Positions 1-8,853 of a stretch of DNA of 59,805 nucleotides are shown here, one piece after another. The stretch spans positions 1 to 59,805 of the forward strand of contig NZ_RHNP01000017.1 in NCBI RefSeq assembly GCF_003950295.1, written 5' to 3'. The notes under the pieces were generated by a model. It was given only the letters and a program-made list of their open reading frames with translations, was not told the origin of the DNA and searched no databases. Both the position numbers and the translations under genes were made by a program. Position 1 is the stretch's first letter; each line of letters starts with the position of its first letter. The DNA comes from Loigolactobacillus iwatensis. Its GTDB lineage: Bacteria > Bacillota > Bacilli > Lactobacillales > Lactobacillaceae.

Positions 1-63
1 CATGAAGTCCGTCCTAACTTATTGGTTTCGTCGCTTATAAGTTTAAGGCTTCATGGCCTTTTT
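1..63 (+). terminator. possible terminator/attenuator hairpin at the left edge
   Basis: A 5-bp stem (45-49 with 56-60, loop TTCATG) is followed by a short T-run. The 7-mer at 1-7 can instead pair with 49-55, so two structures are mutually exclusive. This could be the terminator of a gene left of the window or an attenuator for the gene at 209. The rest of 64-190 shows nothing I recognise. Confidence 0.25.
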
Positions 64-208
64 GGTCTAGTTATTTAGGTGTTGCACTTAGATTGTAAAT
101 CCGGCCATGAAATTTTAATCTAGAAAATACACATAATGGCTTGCTTTTATTAAGTAATGGGCTTATCATTCTTGCAATTATTAAATTTAAATGAGAGGGG
201 CTCGATTC

Positions 209-973
209 ATGCGTCCACGCATCGCAATGCCTGCAGATACATTAACTGAAGCAACCAATATTATTAATGAGCGTAACGCCGATTTTACGCCGCGAATGGC
301 CGTTAACGCTGTTTTAAAATCAGGTGGCCTACCCGTTATTCTACCAAATAGCGCGCCAGAGAATGTCGCCGATTACTTAGATTCTTTTGATGGTGTTTTA
401 TTTCTTGGTGGTTTCGACGTTGATCCAACTTTTTATAATGAGGAACCTGATATGAATCTTGGCCAAACCTATATTCCTCGAGATGAATTTGAAATTGAAC
501 TTGTAAAACAAGCCGTTGCCGCTGGAAAAAGTATTTTTGGTATTTGTCGGGGCATGCAAATCATTAACGTAGCCTTGGGTGGGACACTTTATCAAGACCT
601 TTCTGAAGATCCCACAGCTAAATTAAAGCACGCGCAAACGGCACCAGGTAATTTACCAACGCACCACGTAACCGTAGAAAAAAATAGTCGCTTGTACAAA
701 ATCATGGGTGAACGTCCATACGTCAATTCACGTCATCACGAGGCAGTCAAGCTTGTCGCTCCTAGTTTAAATGTAGTTGCGCGTAGTGACGACCAAGTAG
801 TCGAAGCAGTTGAATCAAAGGCCAATAATCAGATCTTAGCCGTTCAATGGCACCCAGAAAACATGTACAAACACGCCGTTGCCATGCAAGATCTATTCCG
901 TGATTTTATTCAACGTAGTGGCGCTGCTGCTCTGGCCAAAACTGCAGCACCGCAATTAAAAGTTGTTAAATAA
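209..973 (+). CDS. gamma-glutamyl-gamma-aminobutyrate hydrolase family (peptidase C26) amidohydrolase
   Basis: This is a class I glutamine-amidotransferase-like hydrolase of about 254 residues, the family that includes PuuD, expected to cleave gamma-glutamyl amide bonds in the cytoplasm. The nucleophile elbow is visible as GICRGMQ around residue 113 and the catalytic His-Glu as VQWHPEN near residue 216. I prefer the ATG at 209 over the in-frame ATG at 191 because GAGAGGGG lies 8 bases before it and the upstream ATG overlaps that ribosome binding site. The gene stands alone and is transcribed toward the origin, head-on to the replication fork, unlike its neighbours. The natural substrate cannot be told from sequence. 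Confidence 0.85.
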   Translation: MRPRIAMPADTLTEATNIINERNADFTPRMAVNAVLKSGGLPVILPNSAPENVADYLDSFDGVLFLGGFDVDPTFYNEEPDMNLGQTYIPRDEFEIELVKQAVAAGKSIFGICRGMQIINVALGGTLYQDLSEDPTAKLKHAQTAPGNLPTHHVTVEKNSRLYKIMGERPYVNSRHHEAVKLVAPSLNVVARSDDQVVEAVESKANNQILAVQWHPENMYKHAVAMQDLFRDFIQRSGAAALAKTAAPQLKVVK

Positions 974-991
974 TTTCGAAAAATAAAAATA

Positions 992-1050
992 ACCCACAAT
1001 AGGATGTTAATTGGTAAGGATGTTGATACCAATTTCACGTTATTGTGGGT
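992..1050. terminator. bidirectional terminator
   Basis: A 10-bp stem (992-1001 with 1041-1050) encloses a 6-bp stem (1011-1016 with 1027-1032). It is flanked by A-rich sequence on the left and T-rich sequence on the right, so it can end both the gene at 209 and the convergent thiamine operon. Confidence 0.85.
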
Positions 1051-1055
1051 CATTT

Positions 1056-2231
1056 TTATTTAGATCGATTTATAAAATACCCAGTTAGCCAAACAATACT
1101 TCCCAAAAGAAGAAGTTCGCTGGTTGTGGTGCCGAGGATAAAGTTAAATTGCTGTAGCCAATAATAACCGACCACGCCAACCAGCCAAAAAATAAAGTTT
1201 AGTTTAATCTTTAATGGCCGTTTCAATAAGAAGTAATTAACGAATACTATCGTATACAATGGTGCGAAAATTGAACCAATTAAGTATAAAAATTGCTGGT
1301 ACAAACTAAGTGGTACCACCAACGCGATAATCAAACCAATTAACACAACGCCACTAGCCAGCCACTTCAAATTTAGCTTTTTCCAAATATTGTGAACATT
1401 AACTGCGGCCGAATGGGCATCTAAGAATGTCGTTGTGACGGTTGAAAAAATAATAATAAATAACGCCAAAATACCTAGACCAGAACTAACTAAAATTGTA
1501 GTAATATCCGTTTTACCCGTTCGAACAGCGGACAGTAGTCCAATTGAAAACATAAAAAGACTACCGATAAAATAACCGGCCGTGCTGGCCCAAGATACCT
1601 TTATTGGTTCTTCAGTTTGACTAGTGTAATCCGCGATCAGTGGCAACCAGGATAACGCCATTGTAACTCCCAGTTCAACGGCGGCACCAAAAGTTATTGA
1701 ATTTCCCGTTAACACTGAGGCATGCTGTGGTATTCGTAAAACAAGCCATAACATAATTAAAGATCCGATGAAAAGTAAGGCCACAACTAGATTATTAATT
1801 CGAAAAAGCCAATCGTTATTAATTAATAACCAAAAAATAAGTAAGGCCGCCATGATTAAGCCCATGAATAGTGCACTTTTAAAATTAAATAAACGGCCGG
1901 AAACACCATTAAGGGCACTAATGGCGTTAGCAATCATAACTGCCGTCCAACCAATTAATTGAAGTGCATTAAGAAGTGAGAACAGTTGCACGCCTAAATG
2001 ACCAAAGGCAAAATGAGTTGACGCAATTGCGGTACGTCGTTGGCGCCCACCCATTATCGCTGCAGGTAACAAGAAAACAAAGCAACCTAGGATATGCCCA
2101 ACTAGAATTGCCAGAAATCCCTTGGCCAATCCAAGTGGTGCAATTAAGGTCCCAGTTATAATTTCCGCAATTGAAATGGCAGCACCAAGCCATAATAAGA
2201 ATTGCCCACTAATCCGACTATTTTCTTTCAT
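1056..2231 (-). CDS. cytX: CytX-like hydroxymethylpyrimidine/thiamine-precursor transporter (NCS1 family)
   Basis: This is an integral membrane permease of about 391 residues with roughly a dozen hydrophobic segments. Its N-terminal stretch (SIAEIITGTLIAPLG) and overall pattern resemble the CytX branch of nucleobase:cation symporters, thought to import the thiamine pyrimidine HMP. The start is the ATG at 2231, which lies inside the last codons of thiE, giving a 14-base overlap and probable translational coupling. Being last in a TPP-riboswitch operon with thiM, thiD and thiE supports HMP uptake for salvage. The family is assigned from pattern and context. The exact substrate is inferred. Confidence 0.82.
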   Translation of the reverse strand: MKENSRISGQFLLWLGAAISIAEIITGTLIAPLGLAKGFLAILVGHILGCFVFLLPAAIMGGRQRRTAIASTHFAFGHLGVQLFSLLNALQLIGWTAVMIANAISALNGVSGRLFNFKSALFMGLIMAALLIFWLLINNDWLFRINNLVVALLFIGSLIMLWLVLRIPQHASVLTGNSITFGAAVELGVTMALSWLPLIADYTSQTEEPIKVSWASTAGYFIGSLFMFSIGLLSAVRTGKTDITTILVSSGLGILALFIIIFSTVTTTFLDAHSAAVNVHNIWKKLNLKWLASGVVLIGLIIALVVPLSLYQQFLYLIGSIFAPLYTIVFVNYFLLKRPLKIKLNFIFWLVGVVGYYWLQQFNFILGTTTSELLLLGSIVWLTGYFINRSK

Positions 2232-2883
2232 TTTTAGAAACCTGAGGGTAGAGATGCCGCATTGCCGCAATAATTTTAGCGCGGTGTGGACTGTGCGTTA
2301 TCAGTGAAATAACCGCCAACCCATCAACTCCGGTTGCAGCCGTTGCGGCCATTGTATTACTATCAATCCCACCAATCGCAACACTTGGTAATTTATTAAA
2401 ACTAAGCGCTCGTTTTAATCCCACAATTCCAATTTCTGGTTCGGCATCCGCCTTTGAAGTTGTGGAAAAAATGGGGCCAATTCCGAGATAATCGATACCA
2501 ACAATACTTTGAGCGCGCTTAACTTGCTCCAGAGTATTACAAGAAAGTCCAACAATTAACTTTCCCCGCACCCGCTGAATTACTTGTTGAATGGTCTCAT
2601 CCTTTTGCCCAACATGAATACCGTCAGCCTTTACTGCAAGCGCTAGATCAACGTCGTCATCCACAATAAAGGGAACCTTATAGTTAGCACACAAATCGCG
2701 GGCCTGTTGCGCCAAGGCCAATTTAGCAGTAGCAGAGGTTAAACTATTACTTCCCTTTTCTCGGTATTGAAAAGTCGTAATTCCTGCGCTTAAAGCTGCT
2801 TCAAGTACACCTAACAAGGTTTCACCCGCTGGAATATCCTGGCTACCGGCAACAAAATAGACGGCCAAATCAGTCTTTTGCAT
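2218..2883 (-). CDS. thiE: thiamine-phosphate synthase
   Basis: ThiE condenses HMP-pyrophosphate with thiazole phosphate (HET-P) to give thiamine monophosphate. The 221-residue TIM-barrel shows TTFQYREKGS near residue 39, DDDVDLALAVKADGIHVGQ, the phosphate loop GPIFSTTSKADAE and a late AIGGID motif. I take the ATG at 2883, preceded by AGGTGG, which overlaps the thiD stop by 14 bases. A longer in-frame reading from 3081 lies wholly inside thiD and is not needed. It sits third in the TPP-controlled operon. The expected partners, ThiM for HET-P and ThiD for HMP-PP, are both present. Confidence 0.95.
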   Translation of the reverse strand: MQKTDLAVYFVAGSQDIPAGETLLGVLEAALSAGITTFQYREKGSNSLTSATAKLALAQQARDLCANYKVPFIVDDDVDLALAVKADGIHVGQKDETIQQVIQRVRGKLIVGLSCNTLEQVKRAQSIVGIDYLGIGPIFSTTSKADAEPEIGIVGLKRALSFNKLPSVAIGGIDSNTMAATAATGVDGLAVISLITHSPHRAKIIAAMRHLYPQVSKNERK

Positions 2884-3694
2884 CAGTTTGTTCCACCTTT
2901 CTAAAGGCCCAGTGATTTGTTGGACCGTGACCATGACCAACGTCAATCCCGTCAGCAATGGCCGCCTGAATAAAGGCCTTAGCCAGACGAATGGCCGCCT
3001 CAACATTCTTTCCTTTAGCCAATTCGGCCGTAATGCACGATGCAAATGTGTCCCCGGTTCCGTGTGTATTCTTCGTTGCAATTCGTGGGGTACTTAACCA
3101 AAATGAGCGGCCATTCTCCAGTAAAACAAAATCACTGGAAGTTTGGCTATTAGAGCCATGACCACCTTTTACAACCACGTTTTTAGCACCTAATTGTTGT
3201 AAAGTGTGGCCAGCAGCCTGCATGTCGGCTTCCGATTCAATCTTTCCACCAGTTAGTGCTTCTGTTTCTGGTAAATTAGGGGTTACAACTGTTGCTAGTG
3301 GAATTAATTCATCTCTAACCGTCGCAATCGCGTCATCACTTAGTAAATGAGCGCCACCCTTTGCCACCATGACTGGATCCAACGTGTAAGGGCCAAAATC
3401 ATAGCGTTGTAAATTCTGGGCAACAGCGTGAACGTGGGCTGCGTCAGCCAACATCCCTGTTTTACAAGCCCGAATATTGAGGTCATCCGCTAATGATTTG
3501 AATTGCTCGTTAATCAATTTAATGGAAACTGGCTCAAAATCCTGTACACCTAACGTATTTTGGGCCGTTACAGCAACGATAATTGTTGCGGAAAAAACGT
3601 GGCGTTCCTGCATTGTTTTGACATCAGCATTAACACCTGCCCCACCACCAGAATCGATTCCGGCAATGGTTGCTGCCTGTGGGTATGAATTCAT
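2870..3694 (-). CDS. thiD: bifunctional hydroxymethylpyrimidine (phosphate) kinase
   Basis: ThiD phosphorylates HMP and HMP-phosphate to HMP-pyrophosphate in thiamine salvage. The ribokinase-fold signatures are clear: GIDSGGGAGVNADVKT near the N-terminus, LDPVMVAKGG in the middle and the anion-hole motif THGTGDTFAS near residue 212. I choose the ATG at 3694 because a strong GGAGGTT lies 6 bases upstream. The alternative ATG at 3709 overlaps that ribosome binding site. It follows thiM by 16 bases and overlaps thiE by 14 bases, so the operon is tightly coupled. Confidence 0.94.
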   Translation of the reverse strand: MNSYPQAATIAGIDSGGGAGVNADVKTMQERHVFSATIIVAVTAQNTLGVQDFEPVSIKLINEQFKSLADDLNIRACKTGMLADAAHVHAVAQNLQRYDFGPYTLDPVMVAKGGAHLLSDDAIATVRDELIPLATVVTPNLPETEALTGGKIESEADMQAAGHTLQQLGAKNVVVKGGHGSNSQTSSDFVLLENGRSFWLSTPRIATKNTHGTGDTFASCITAELAKGKNVEAAIRLAKAFIQAAIADGIDVGHGHGPTNHWAFRKVEQTDAKD

Positions 3695-3710
3695 TGATAA
3701 AACCTCCAAA

Positions 3711-4517
3711 TTATTTTAGTTCTTGGTACCGAGCAACTTTCTCAATTTCCGCAACGGTAACAGTATGTAATCGATCAATCAAGGCAGTCCGGAAACTATT
3801 TGGTAATTCCGCGGTTAATGACTGGGCCGCCAACTCACCCGTTGTGGCGTAAATTTGGCAGGCGGCGGTAACCGCTGAAAAGTCATCAACTGTCTCCGTG
3901 GTTAGAGCTAAGAAAGCGGCACAAATACTCGATAATAAATCGCCAGAGCCGGTCATCAAGGGGAAAAGAGCGCTACCGTTTTCAATTAAAGTTAGTCGCT
4001 GGCCGTCAGTTACAATATCAGTTGGTCCGGTGATAACAACAACACAATCATAGCGTTGGGCAACTTGCTTGGCCACTTTTTGTAAATCAGCTTCTCCGTG
4101 GCCTGCATCTACTCCCTTGGCCTGCCAGGCAACATCCGCCAGCGCCGTAATTTCACCTGCGTTACCACGAATCAAGTTAACTGGAAAGGCAGCCAATATT
4201 TCCCGGGCAATTTTTTTACGGAAAGCAATAGCACCAACCGCCACTGGATCCAAAACAACTGGCTTATTAGCCAATTGTGCGTAATAACCCACACTATGCA
4301 TTTGGCCAATTTGTTGTTGCGTCAGCGTTCCTAAATTTAGCGTAATACCATCAGCGGCCGTCACCATCTCTTGGGCCTCGGCCGGTTCTAAAGACATCAT
4401 CGGTGCCGCACCGATTGCAATCAAACCATTAGCAACATCATTAACGGTTACAAAATTAGCAATTGTAAAAACCAATGGATTTTGCTGCCGTAATTGTTCC
4501 AGTAAAGCTAATTTCAT
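3711..4517 (-). CDS. thiM: hydroxyethylthiazole kinase
   Basis: ThiM phosphorylates the thiazole alcohol HET to HET-P, the second substrate of ThiE. The protein is 268 residues, a usual length, with the family N-terminus PLVFTIANFVTVNDVANGL, the PxMS segment APMMS, NLIRGNAGEI and the nucleotide/anion loop MTGSGDLLSS. An AGGTTTTT ribosome binding site precedes the ATG. It is the first gene after the TPP riboswitch. No thiC, thiG or thiF is seen, so the operon is a salvage system for imported HMP and HET, not de novo synthesis. Confidence 0.95.
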   Translation of the reverse strand: MKLALLEQLRQQNPLVFTIANFVTVNDVANGLIAIGAAPMMSLEPAEAQEMVTAADGITLNLGTLTQQQIGQMHSVGYYAQLANKPVVLDPVAVGAIAFRKKIAREILAAFPVNLIRGNAGEITALADVAWQAKGVDAGHGEADLQKVAKQVAQRYDCVVVITGPTDIVTDGQRLTLIENGSALFPLMTGSGDLLSSICAAFLALTTETVDDFSAVTAACQIYATTGELAAQSLTAELPNSFRTALIDRLHTVTVAEIEKVARYQELK

Positions 4518-4545
4518 TTCAAAAACCTCCAGTAATAATTAACCA

Positions 4546-4589
4546 AAATAAAAAGCCACCGCTTACTTGCATAAAGTAGGCGCTGACTT
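4546..4589 (-). terminator. intrinsic terminator of the TPP riboswitch expression platform
   Basis: On the minus strand a roughly 16-bp stem with two mismatches and a TATGC loop is followed by TTTTTATTTT. It lies between the THI-box aptamer and thiM, as expected for control by transcription termination when TPP is bound. Confidence 0.8.
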
Positions 4590-4604
4590 GAATTGCTAGC
4601 TTCG

Positions 4605-4692
4605 TCACTTTCCCTACGCAAGTATAAACTTACAGGTTCAAAGGGTCCGTGCCTAAACCACGTCTCAGTTCTTTTCAGAACACCCCTAGTGA
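4605..4692 (-). promoter_or_regulatory. TPP riboswitch (THI element)
   Basis: The minus strand carries the diagnostic conserved blocks AACTGAGA, ACCCTTTGAACCTG and CTTGCGTAGGGA in order. P1 is formed by 4605-4609 pairing with 4688-4692. It precedes thiM-thiD-thiE-cytX and is followed by a terminator, so high TPP should switch the operon off. Confidence 0.96.
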
Positions 4693-4701
4693 ATTTATTT
4701 A

Positions 4702-4731
4702 ATTGTAACCGTTATAATTGTAACTTGTCAA
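4702..4731 (-). promoter_or_regulatory. sigma-A-type promoter of the thi operon
   Basis: Minus-strand TTGACA (4726-4731) lies 18 bases from TACAAT (4702-4707). Transcription would start a few bases before riboswitch helix P1. The -35 box lies only 7 bases beyond the purA stop codon. Confidence 0.75.
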
Positions 4732-4738
4732 AAATACT

Positions 4739-6031
4739 TTAAGCTTCTTGCCAAATGTTGTTCAAAACGTTAGTCTGATCACGATCAGGACCAACAGAGA
4801 AGGTTGCGATGTTAACGCCAACCAGCTCTTGAACTCGTTCCACGTAATGGCGGGCAGCCGCTGGTAATTCGGCCAACGTTTTAACACCGGTAATGTCCTC
4901 GTCCCAACCGGGCATTTCTTCATAAACTGGCTTACATTTGGCCAATTGCTTTAAACTAGCGGGATAATGATAAATTATTTTACCATCAAGTTCGTAAGCC
5001 GTACAAAGCTTAACCGTCTTAAGTCCAGTTAAGACATCAACACAGTTTAAACTAAGATCAGTCAGGCCAGAAACGCGCTTAGCGTGGCGCATGACAACAG
5101 AGTCAAACCAACCAATTCTCCGCGGCCGCTTTGTCACAGTTCCGTATTCATGCCCTGCCTCGCGAATAAAGTCGCCAATCTCATCATGTAATTCAGTTGG
5201 GAATGGTCCATCACCAACCCGGGAAGTATAGGCCTTACAAACACCAACGGCGCGATTAATCCGCGTTGGCCCAACACCACTACCGACAGTTACCCCACCG
5301 GCAACTGGATTTGATGAAGTCACAAAAGGATACGTTCCTTGGTCAATATCTAGCATGACACCCTGGGCGCCTTCAAAAAGAACTTTTTTACCATCATCTA
5401 AAGCGTCGTTTAAAACAACTGACGTATCAGTGACGAATTTTTTAAGTCGTTGACCATACGCGTAGAATGGTTCAAAAATATCAGCAAATGCTAATGCTTT
5501 TCCACCATAAATTTCTGTAAACTCACGATTCTTAGCTTCTAAATTTGCGGTAAGTTTTTCCTTAAAGACTTCCTTATCGAGCAAATCGACCATCCGAATT
5601 CCGACCCGAGCCGCCTTATCCATATAAGCCGGACCAATGCCGCGATTCGTAGTGCCAATCTTTTGATCGCCCTTACTAGCTTCTTGCAAGCGATCTAGTT
5701 CGATATGGTAGGGTAAAATTACATGGGCGCGGTCGGAAATCCGTAGATTATCCGCCGTTACCCCGTTCTCAGCTAAGTAGTCCAATTCTGCTACCAAAGA
5801 CTCTGGATTAACGACAACACCGTTACCGATAACCGAAATTTTGTCTGGGTAGAGAATACCGGATGGAATTAAGCGTAACTTCAAGATTTTGCCTTGCGCG
5901 TGAATTGTATGTCCCGCGTTGTCGCCACCTTGCGAACGTGCAATGACGTCTGCAGCCTCGCCTAAGAAATCGGTAATTTTCCCTTTTCCTTCATCGCCCC
6001 ATTGGGATCCTACTACAACAACTGATGCCAT
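4739..6031 (-). CDS. purA: adenylosuccinate synthase
   Basis: PurA joins IMP and aspartate using GTP, the first step from IMP to AMP. The 430-residue protein is full length with the N-terminal [10 protein letters not shown]-loop, NAGHTIH, the IMP-binding [22 protein letters not shown] and the C-terminal guanine-binding [16 protein letters not shown] ribosome binding site precedes the ATG. Its place after dnaB is conserved in Bacillus and relatives. Two CGAAC boxes upstream suggest control by PurR. Confidence 0.97.
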   Translation of the reverse strand: MASVVVVGSQWGDEGKGKITDFLGEAADVIARSQGGDNAGHTIHAQGKILKLRLIPSGILYPDKISVIGNGVVVNPESLVAELDYLAENGVTADNLRISDRAHVILPYHIELDRLQEASKGDQKIGTTNRGIGPAYMDKAARVGIRMVDLLDKEVFKEKLTANLEAKNREFTEIYGGKALAFADIFEPFYAYGQRLKKFVTDTSVVLNDALDDGKKVLFEGAQGVMLDIDQGTYPFVTSSNPVAGGVTVGSGVGPTRINRAVGVCKAYTSRVGDGPFPTELHDEIGDFIREAGHEYGTVTKRPRRIGWFDSVVMRHAKRVSGLTDLSLNCVDVLTGLKTVKLCTAYELDGKIIYHYPASLKQLAKCKPVYEEMPGWDEDITGVKTLAELPAAARHYVERVQELVGVNIATFSVGPDRDQTNVLNNIWQEA

Positions 6032-6140
6032 ATAAACACCTCAATTATTTATTTTTCGTGTCTAAATTACCAACACAACAGCTGTCATTGTAGCAGTAAA
6101 TGGCTAGCTTGGCAATAAAAAGACGAATGAAATTCTGTAT

Positions 6141-6209
6141 ATTATAGATTATCAATATGAAAAACGAACAAAATAATAATATTATTAATAATATGCTTAA
6201 AATACGAAC
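6141..6209 (-). promoter_or_regulatory. purA promoter with two PurR-like boxes
   Basis: A perfect minus-strand TATAAT lies at 6141-6146. Plus-strand boxes AAAACGAACAAA (CGAAC at 6165-6169) and AATACGAACATT (CGAAC at 6205-6209) resemble the Firmicutes PurBox core CGAAC flanked by A/T. The nearer box overlaps the expected -35 region. The boxes are in the same orientation and 40 bases apart, unlike the closely spaced opposed pair of B. subtilis. Confidence 0.5.
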
Positions 6210-6546
6210 ATTATTGTTGTGGGTGCTATTGGAACTAAATTAGCTTTTTATCAGTCCGTTATTTATTAATGCGGTGTAACCCGTCATATTTTGAGTGTTG
6301 CCGTTTGAAAATAATCTTAAGGTTCTACGTAAAATTATCACGGTCACGCTATGCCGTTTGTACCACACTTTTAGCCATTTTAATAACGCCGCATTCAGTG
6401 ACATTCATCTACTGGTCCAACACCTTATACCCAAAAAATGACATTCTCAGCCATCAAAGGATGAATAATTTTTAAGCGCGATTATATTAAAATCAAATTT
6501 TATTCTATTCCGCGGCCTAAGCGCGCTACAGTTTGCGCTTAAGTCT
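6210..6546. other. intergenic region without a supported gene
   Basis: Between the purA control region and the gene at 6547 I see only an imperfect hairpin (6518-6524 with 6535-6541, containing AAGCGCGCT) that has no T-run after it. A 68-codon reading frame here lacks a ribosome binding site and is not called. Confidence 0.6.
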
Positions 6547-6930
6547 CTAGACCCCAAATAAGTCGCCGTTAATTATTAAGGTTTCGTCATCGGTCACTTT
6601 AAAGACGTGTACTTCATCAGCTAAACGGCCACCCTCAATTAAATCAGTCGCCGTTTCTACTAATTCATGATATTCATCTAATTCATCACCAAAGCGTAAA
6701 CTGTCCTCGTCATTAAAAAAACTTGGCGGGATTTTAAGGTAAGCACGTACTTGTTCCTCAATGTCTAGCGTTGTTAAATCTTCAACATCTTCATTATTTT
6801 TAGCATCCGTAATTTGAATAAAGGCCGCGTGAGCAAGCGGAAAGTACTGATTCTCAACTAAAATTGATTCAAAATAACGATCCCGTGAAGTTGTCGCGGT
6901 CCGTAAAACATCATAAACGTTCATTGACAT
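6547..6930 (-). CDS. small acidic hypothetical protein
   Basis: This is a 127-residue, strongly acidic, soluble protein that I do not recognise. It starts MSMNVYDVLRTATTSRDRYF at the ATG at 6930, behind a GGAGG placed 9 bases upstream. A longer frame from 6954 would run through that ribosome binding site. No signal peptide, membrane segment or metal motif is visible. Many Asp/Glu residues lie in the second half, around FFNDEDSLRFGDELDEYHEL. It is inserted between purA and dnaB, which are usually adjacent, and is separated from dnaB by a terminator. No function is proposed. Confidence 0.75.
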   Translation of the reverse strand: MSMNVYDVLRTATTSRDRYFESILVENQYFPLAHAAFIQITDAKNNEDVEDLTTLDIEEQVRAYLKIPPSFFNDEDSLRFGDELDEYHELVETATDLIEGGRLADEVHVFKVTDDETLIINGDLFGV

Positions 6931-6969
6931 TATGAATTTCCTCCTTTTCATCATTATAAAGGCCCATTA

Positions 6970-7012
6970 AAATAAAAATCTGCCACTTAGGTATTTACCT
7001 AGTTGACAGATT
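6970..7012 (-). terminator. terminator downstream of dnaB
   Basis: A long imperfect stem (6977-6993 with 6997-7012) has its minus-strand T-run at 6970-6976. It follows dnaB and precedes the hypothetical gene. The stretch 7013-7176 shows nothing else. Confidence 0.75.
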
Positions 7013-7176
7013 AATTTTAGAACCGATTAGTATTGAATGGCCAAATAGTAGCCACGCGTAAAATAATTCGTTGGCTGAATTGGTCACTGATTTGGGTTAC
7101 GTTTAAAGATTACTTTTACTAGTCATTTTTCTGACCAATTTAGTTTGAACGTGTTTACCAAAGTAAGTTGCTGTGC

Positions 7177-8586
7177 TTAATTTTCTGGCACGTATGCGAT
7201 TGATGAAAACTTATTGTACTGTTTGACAAAGAGCAGCTTAACTGTACCGCGGGCGCCGCTTCGGTTCTTTTCGATAATAACTTCTACTTCGCCGACTTCT
7301 TGATCTTCTTCCCGGGTGCCGCCAGCAGCGCTAGATTGGGCAAATTGGCTATCATCATTACTATCCTCATCAGGCTCATCCCGATAATAATCATCCCGGT
7401 AAAGAAAGGCAACAATATCCGCATCCTGTTCAATTGATCCTGATTCACGAATATCCGATAAAACTGGTCGCTTATCTTGTCGCTGTTCCACACTACGCGA
7501 TAATTGCGATAAGGCAATAACTGGAACGTGTAATTCCTTAGCCAATTTTTTTAATTGTCGTGAAATTCCTGAAACTTCTTGTTGCCGACTTTCATGATTA
7601 CTACCTTCAATTAATTGCAGATAATCAATAACAATTAAGCCTAGATTACCCTTTTCTTTGGCAAGACGGCGACATTTGGCCCGAATTTCTGACATTTTAT
7701 TTCCTGGCGTATCGTCAATATAAATTGAGGCCTTAGACAGACTGCCCATGGCAATAATTAAATTCTGCCACTCTTCTTCGGATAACTGTCCCGTTCGTAA
7801 ATGGCTAGCATCAATACTACCTTCAGCGCACAACATTCGGTTAACTAAAGACTCTGCACTCATTTCTAAGCTAAAAATAGCTACCGTCTTATCCGTCTTA
7901 GTCCCAACATTTTGGGCAATATTTAACGCAAAGGCCGTCTTACCAACGGCCGGCCGCGCAGCAATAATGACTAGCTCATCTTCTTGTAAACCGGCTGTCA
8001 TTTTATCTAAATCGCGGTAACCAGTAGGTAGCCCCGTGATATCATCATTATTTTGGTATAACTGATCAATTTGCTCAATTGCTGAATTTAAAACGTCTGA
8101 AATTGGCTTAAATCCAGAAGAATTACGCTGCTCAGAAACATTTAGAATTCCCTGCTCGGCCTCGTCCAAAATGGTCGAGACACCTTCTTCTTGGGAATAA
8201 CTACTGGTTACAATTGTTGTGGCGGCCTTAATCAAACGACGTAAAATTGCCTTTTCCTGGACTATTTTAGCATAATAAGCCACGTTAGCAGCAGTTGGTA
8301 CAGCAACTGCTAAGTCACCTAGATAGCTCATACCACCAATATCCTCTAGTTGATTTTGGCTTGCTAAACGGTCCTTCAAAGTCACAACATCAATAGCTTC
8401 TGAGGCGTCATTTAAATCAACCATTGCTTGAAAAATAAGCTGATGGGCACGTCGGTAAAAATCAGCTGGTTCAACAAACTCCATTGCTTCAACTAACGCC
8501 TCAGGATTTAAGAACACCGCACCAAGAACGGCCTGCTCAGCCTCAATATTCTGCGGTGGTGTTTGGTCAATTAATTCATTGTTCAT
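7177..8586 (-). CDS. dnaB: replicative DNA helicase
   Basis: This is the hexameric helicase that unwinds DNA at the fork, called DnaC in B. subtilis. The N-terminal DnaB domain begins at TPPQNIEAEQAVLGA. The RecA-like C-terminal domain holds Walker A ARPAVGKTAFALN near residue 210, Walker B VIDYLQLI and the DIRESGSIEQDAD arginine-finger region. A Ser/Asp/Glu-rich stretch of about 30 residues (REDEP-like, roughly residues 402-434) lies between the YRDDYY strand and VEVIIEKNRSG. From memory, such acidic inserts occur in other lactobacilli. The protein is 469 residues against about 454 in Bacillus. It is transcribed separately from rplI because a hairpin terminator lies between them. Confidence 0.96.
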   Translation of the reverse strand: MNNELIDQTPPQNIEAEQAVLGAVFLNPEALVEAMEFVEPADFYRRAHQLIFQAMVDLNDASEAIDVVTLKDRLASQNQLEDIGGMSYLGDLAVAVPTAANVAYYAKIVQEKAILRRLIKAATTIVTSSYSQEEGVSTILDEAEQGILNVSEQRNSSGFKPISDVLNSAIEQIDQLYQNNDDITGLPTGYRDLDKMTAGLQEDELVIIAARPAVGKTAFALNIAQNVGTKTDKTVAIFSLEMSAESLVNRMLCAEGSIDASHLRTGQLSEEEWQNLIIAMGSLSKASIYIDDTPGNKMSEIRAKCRRLAKEKGNLGLIVIDYLQLIEGSNHESRQQEVSGISRQLKKLAKELHVPVIALSQLSRSVEQRQDKRPVLSDIRESGSIEQDADIVAFLYRDDYYRDEPDEDSNDDSQFAQSSAAGGTREEDQEVGEVEVIIEKNRSGARGTVKLLFVKQYNKFSSIAYVPEN

Positions 8587-8662
8587 CTTAAAACTCCCTT
8601 AAATACAAACGCGACGACAATGCCATCATTATACGTGTTGGATTGATCCATGGCAATAACCC

Positions 8663-8714
8663 AAAAATGCAGAATGAAGAGTTAAAGTAACGCACCTCCT
8701 CATTCCGCATTTTT
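8663..8714. terminator. terminator between rplI and dnaB
   Basis: A 15-base inverted repeat with one mismatch (8663-8677 with 8700-8714) is rich in A on one side and T on the other. It would end rplI transcription on the minus strand. The sequence 8715-8853 shows nothing else. Confidence 0.75.
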
Positions 8715-8853
8715 ATTTTGGGCGTGTTTTAACCTATTTTACCGGCATTTCACGACTAAATTATTTAGATATATCTAAAAAGGCACTGTCACTCTTAACC
8801 CTCTAACGCCATTTAGCAACGATCAAAATCCATACTTCACATCGTCAATTGGA

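Noticed and set aside
1308-1320. T-box-like GGTACCACC
   Set aside because: It lies inside cytX coding sequence and has no T-box architecture around it.
6269-6475. 68-codon open frame in the purA upstream gap
   Set aside because: It has no ribosome binding site, an odd composition and no family resemblance.
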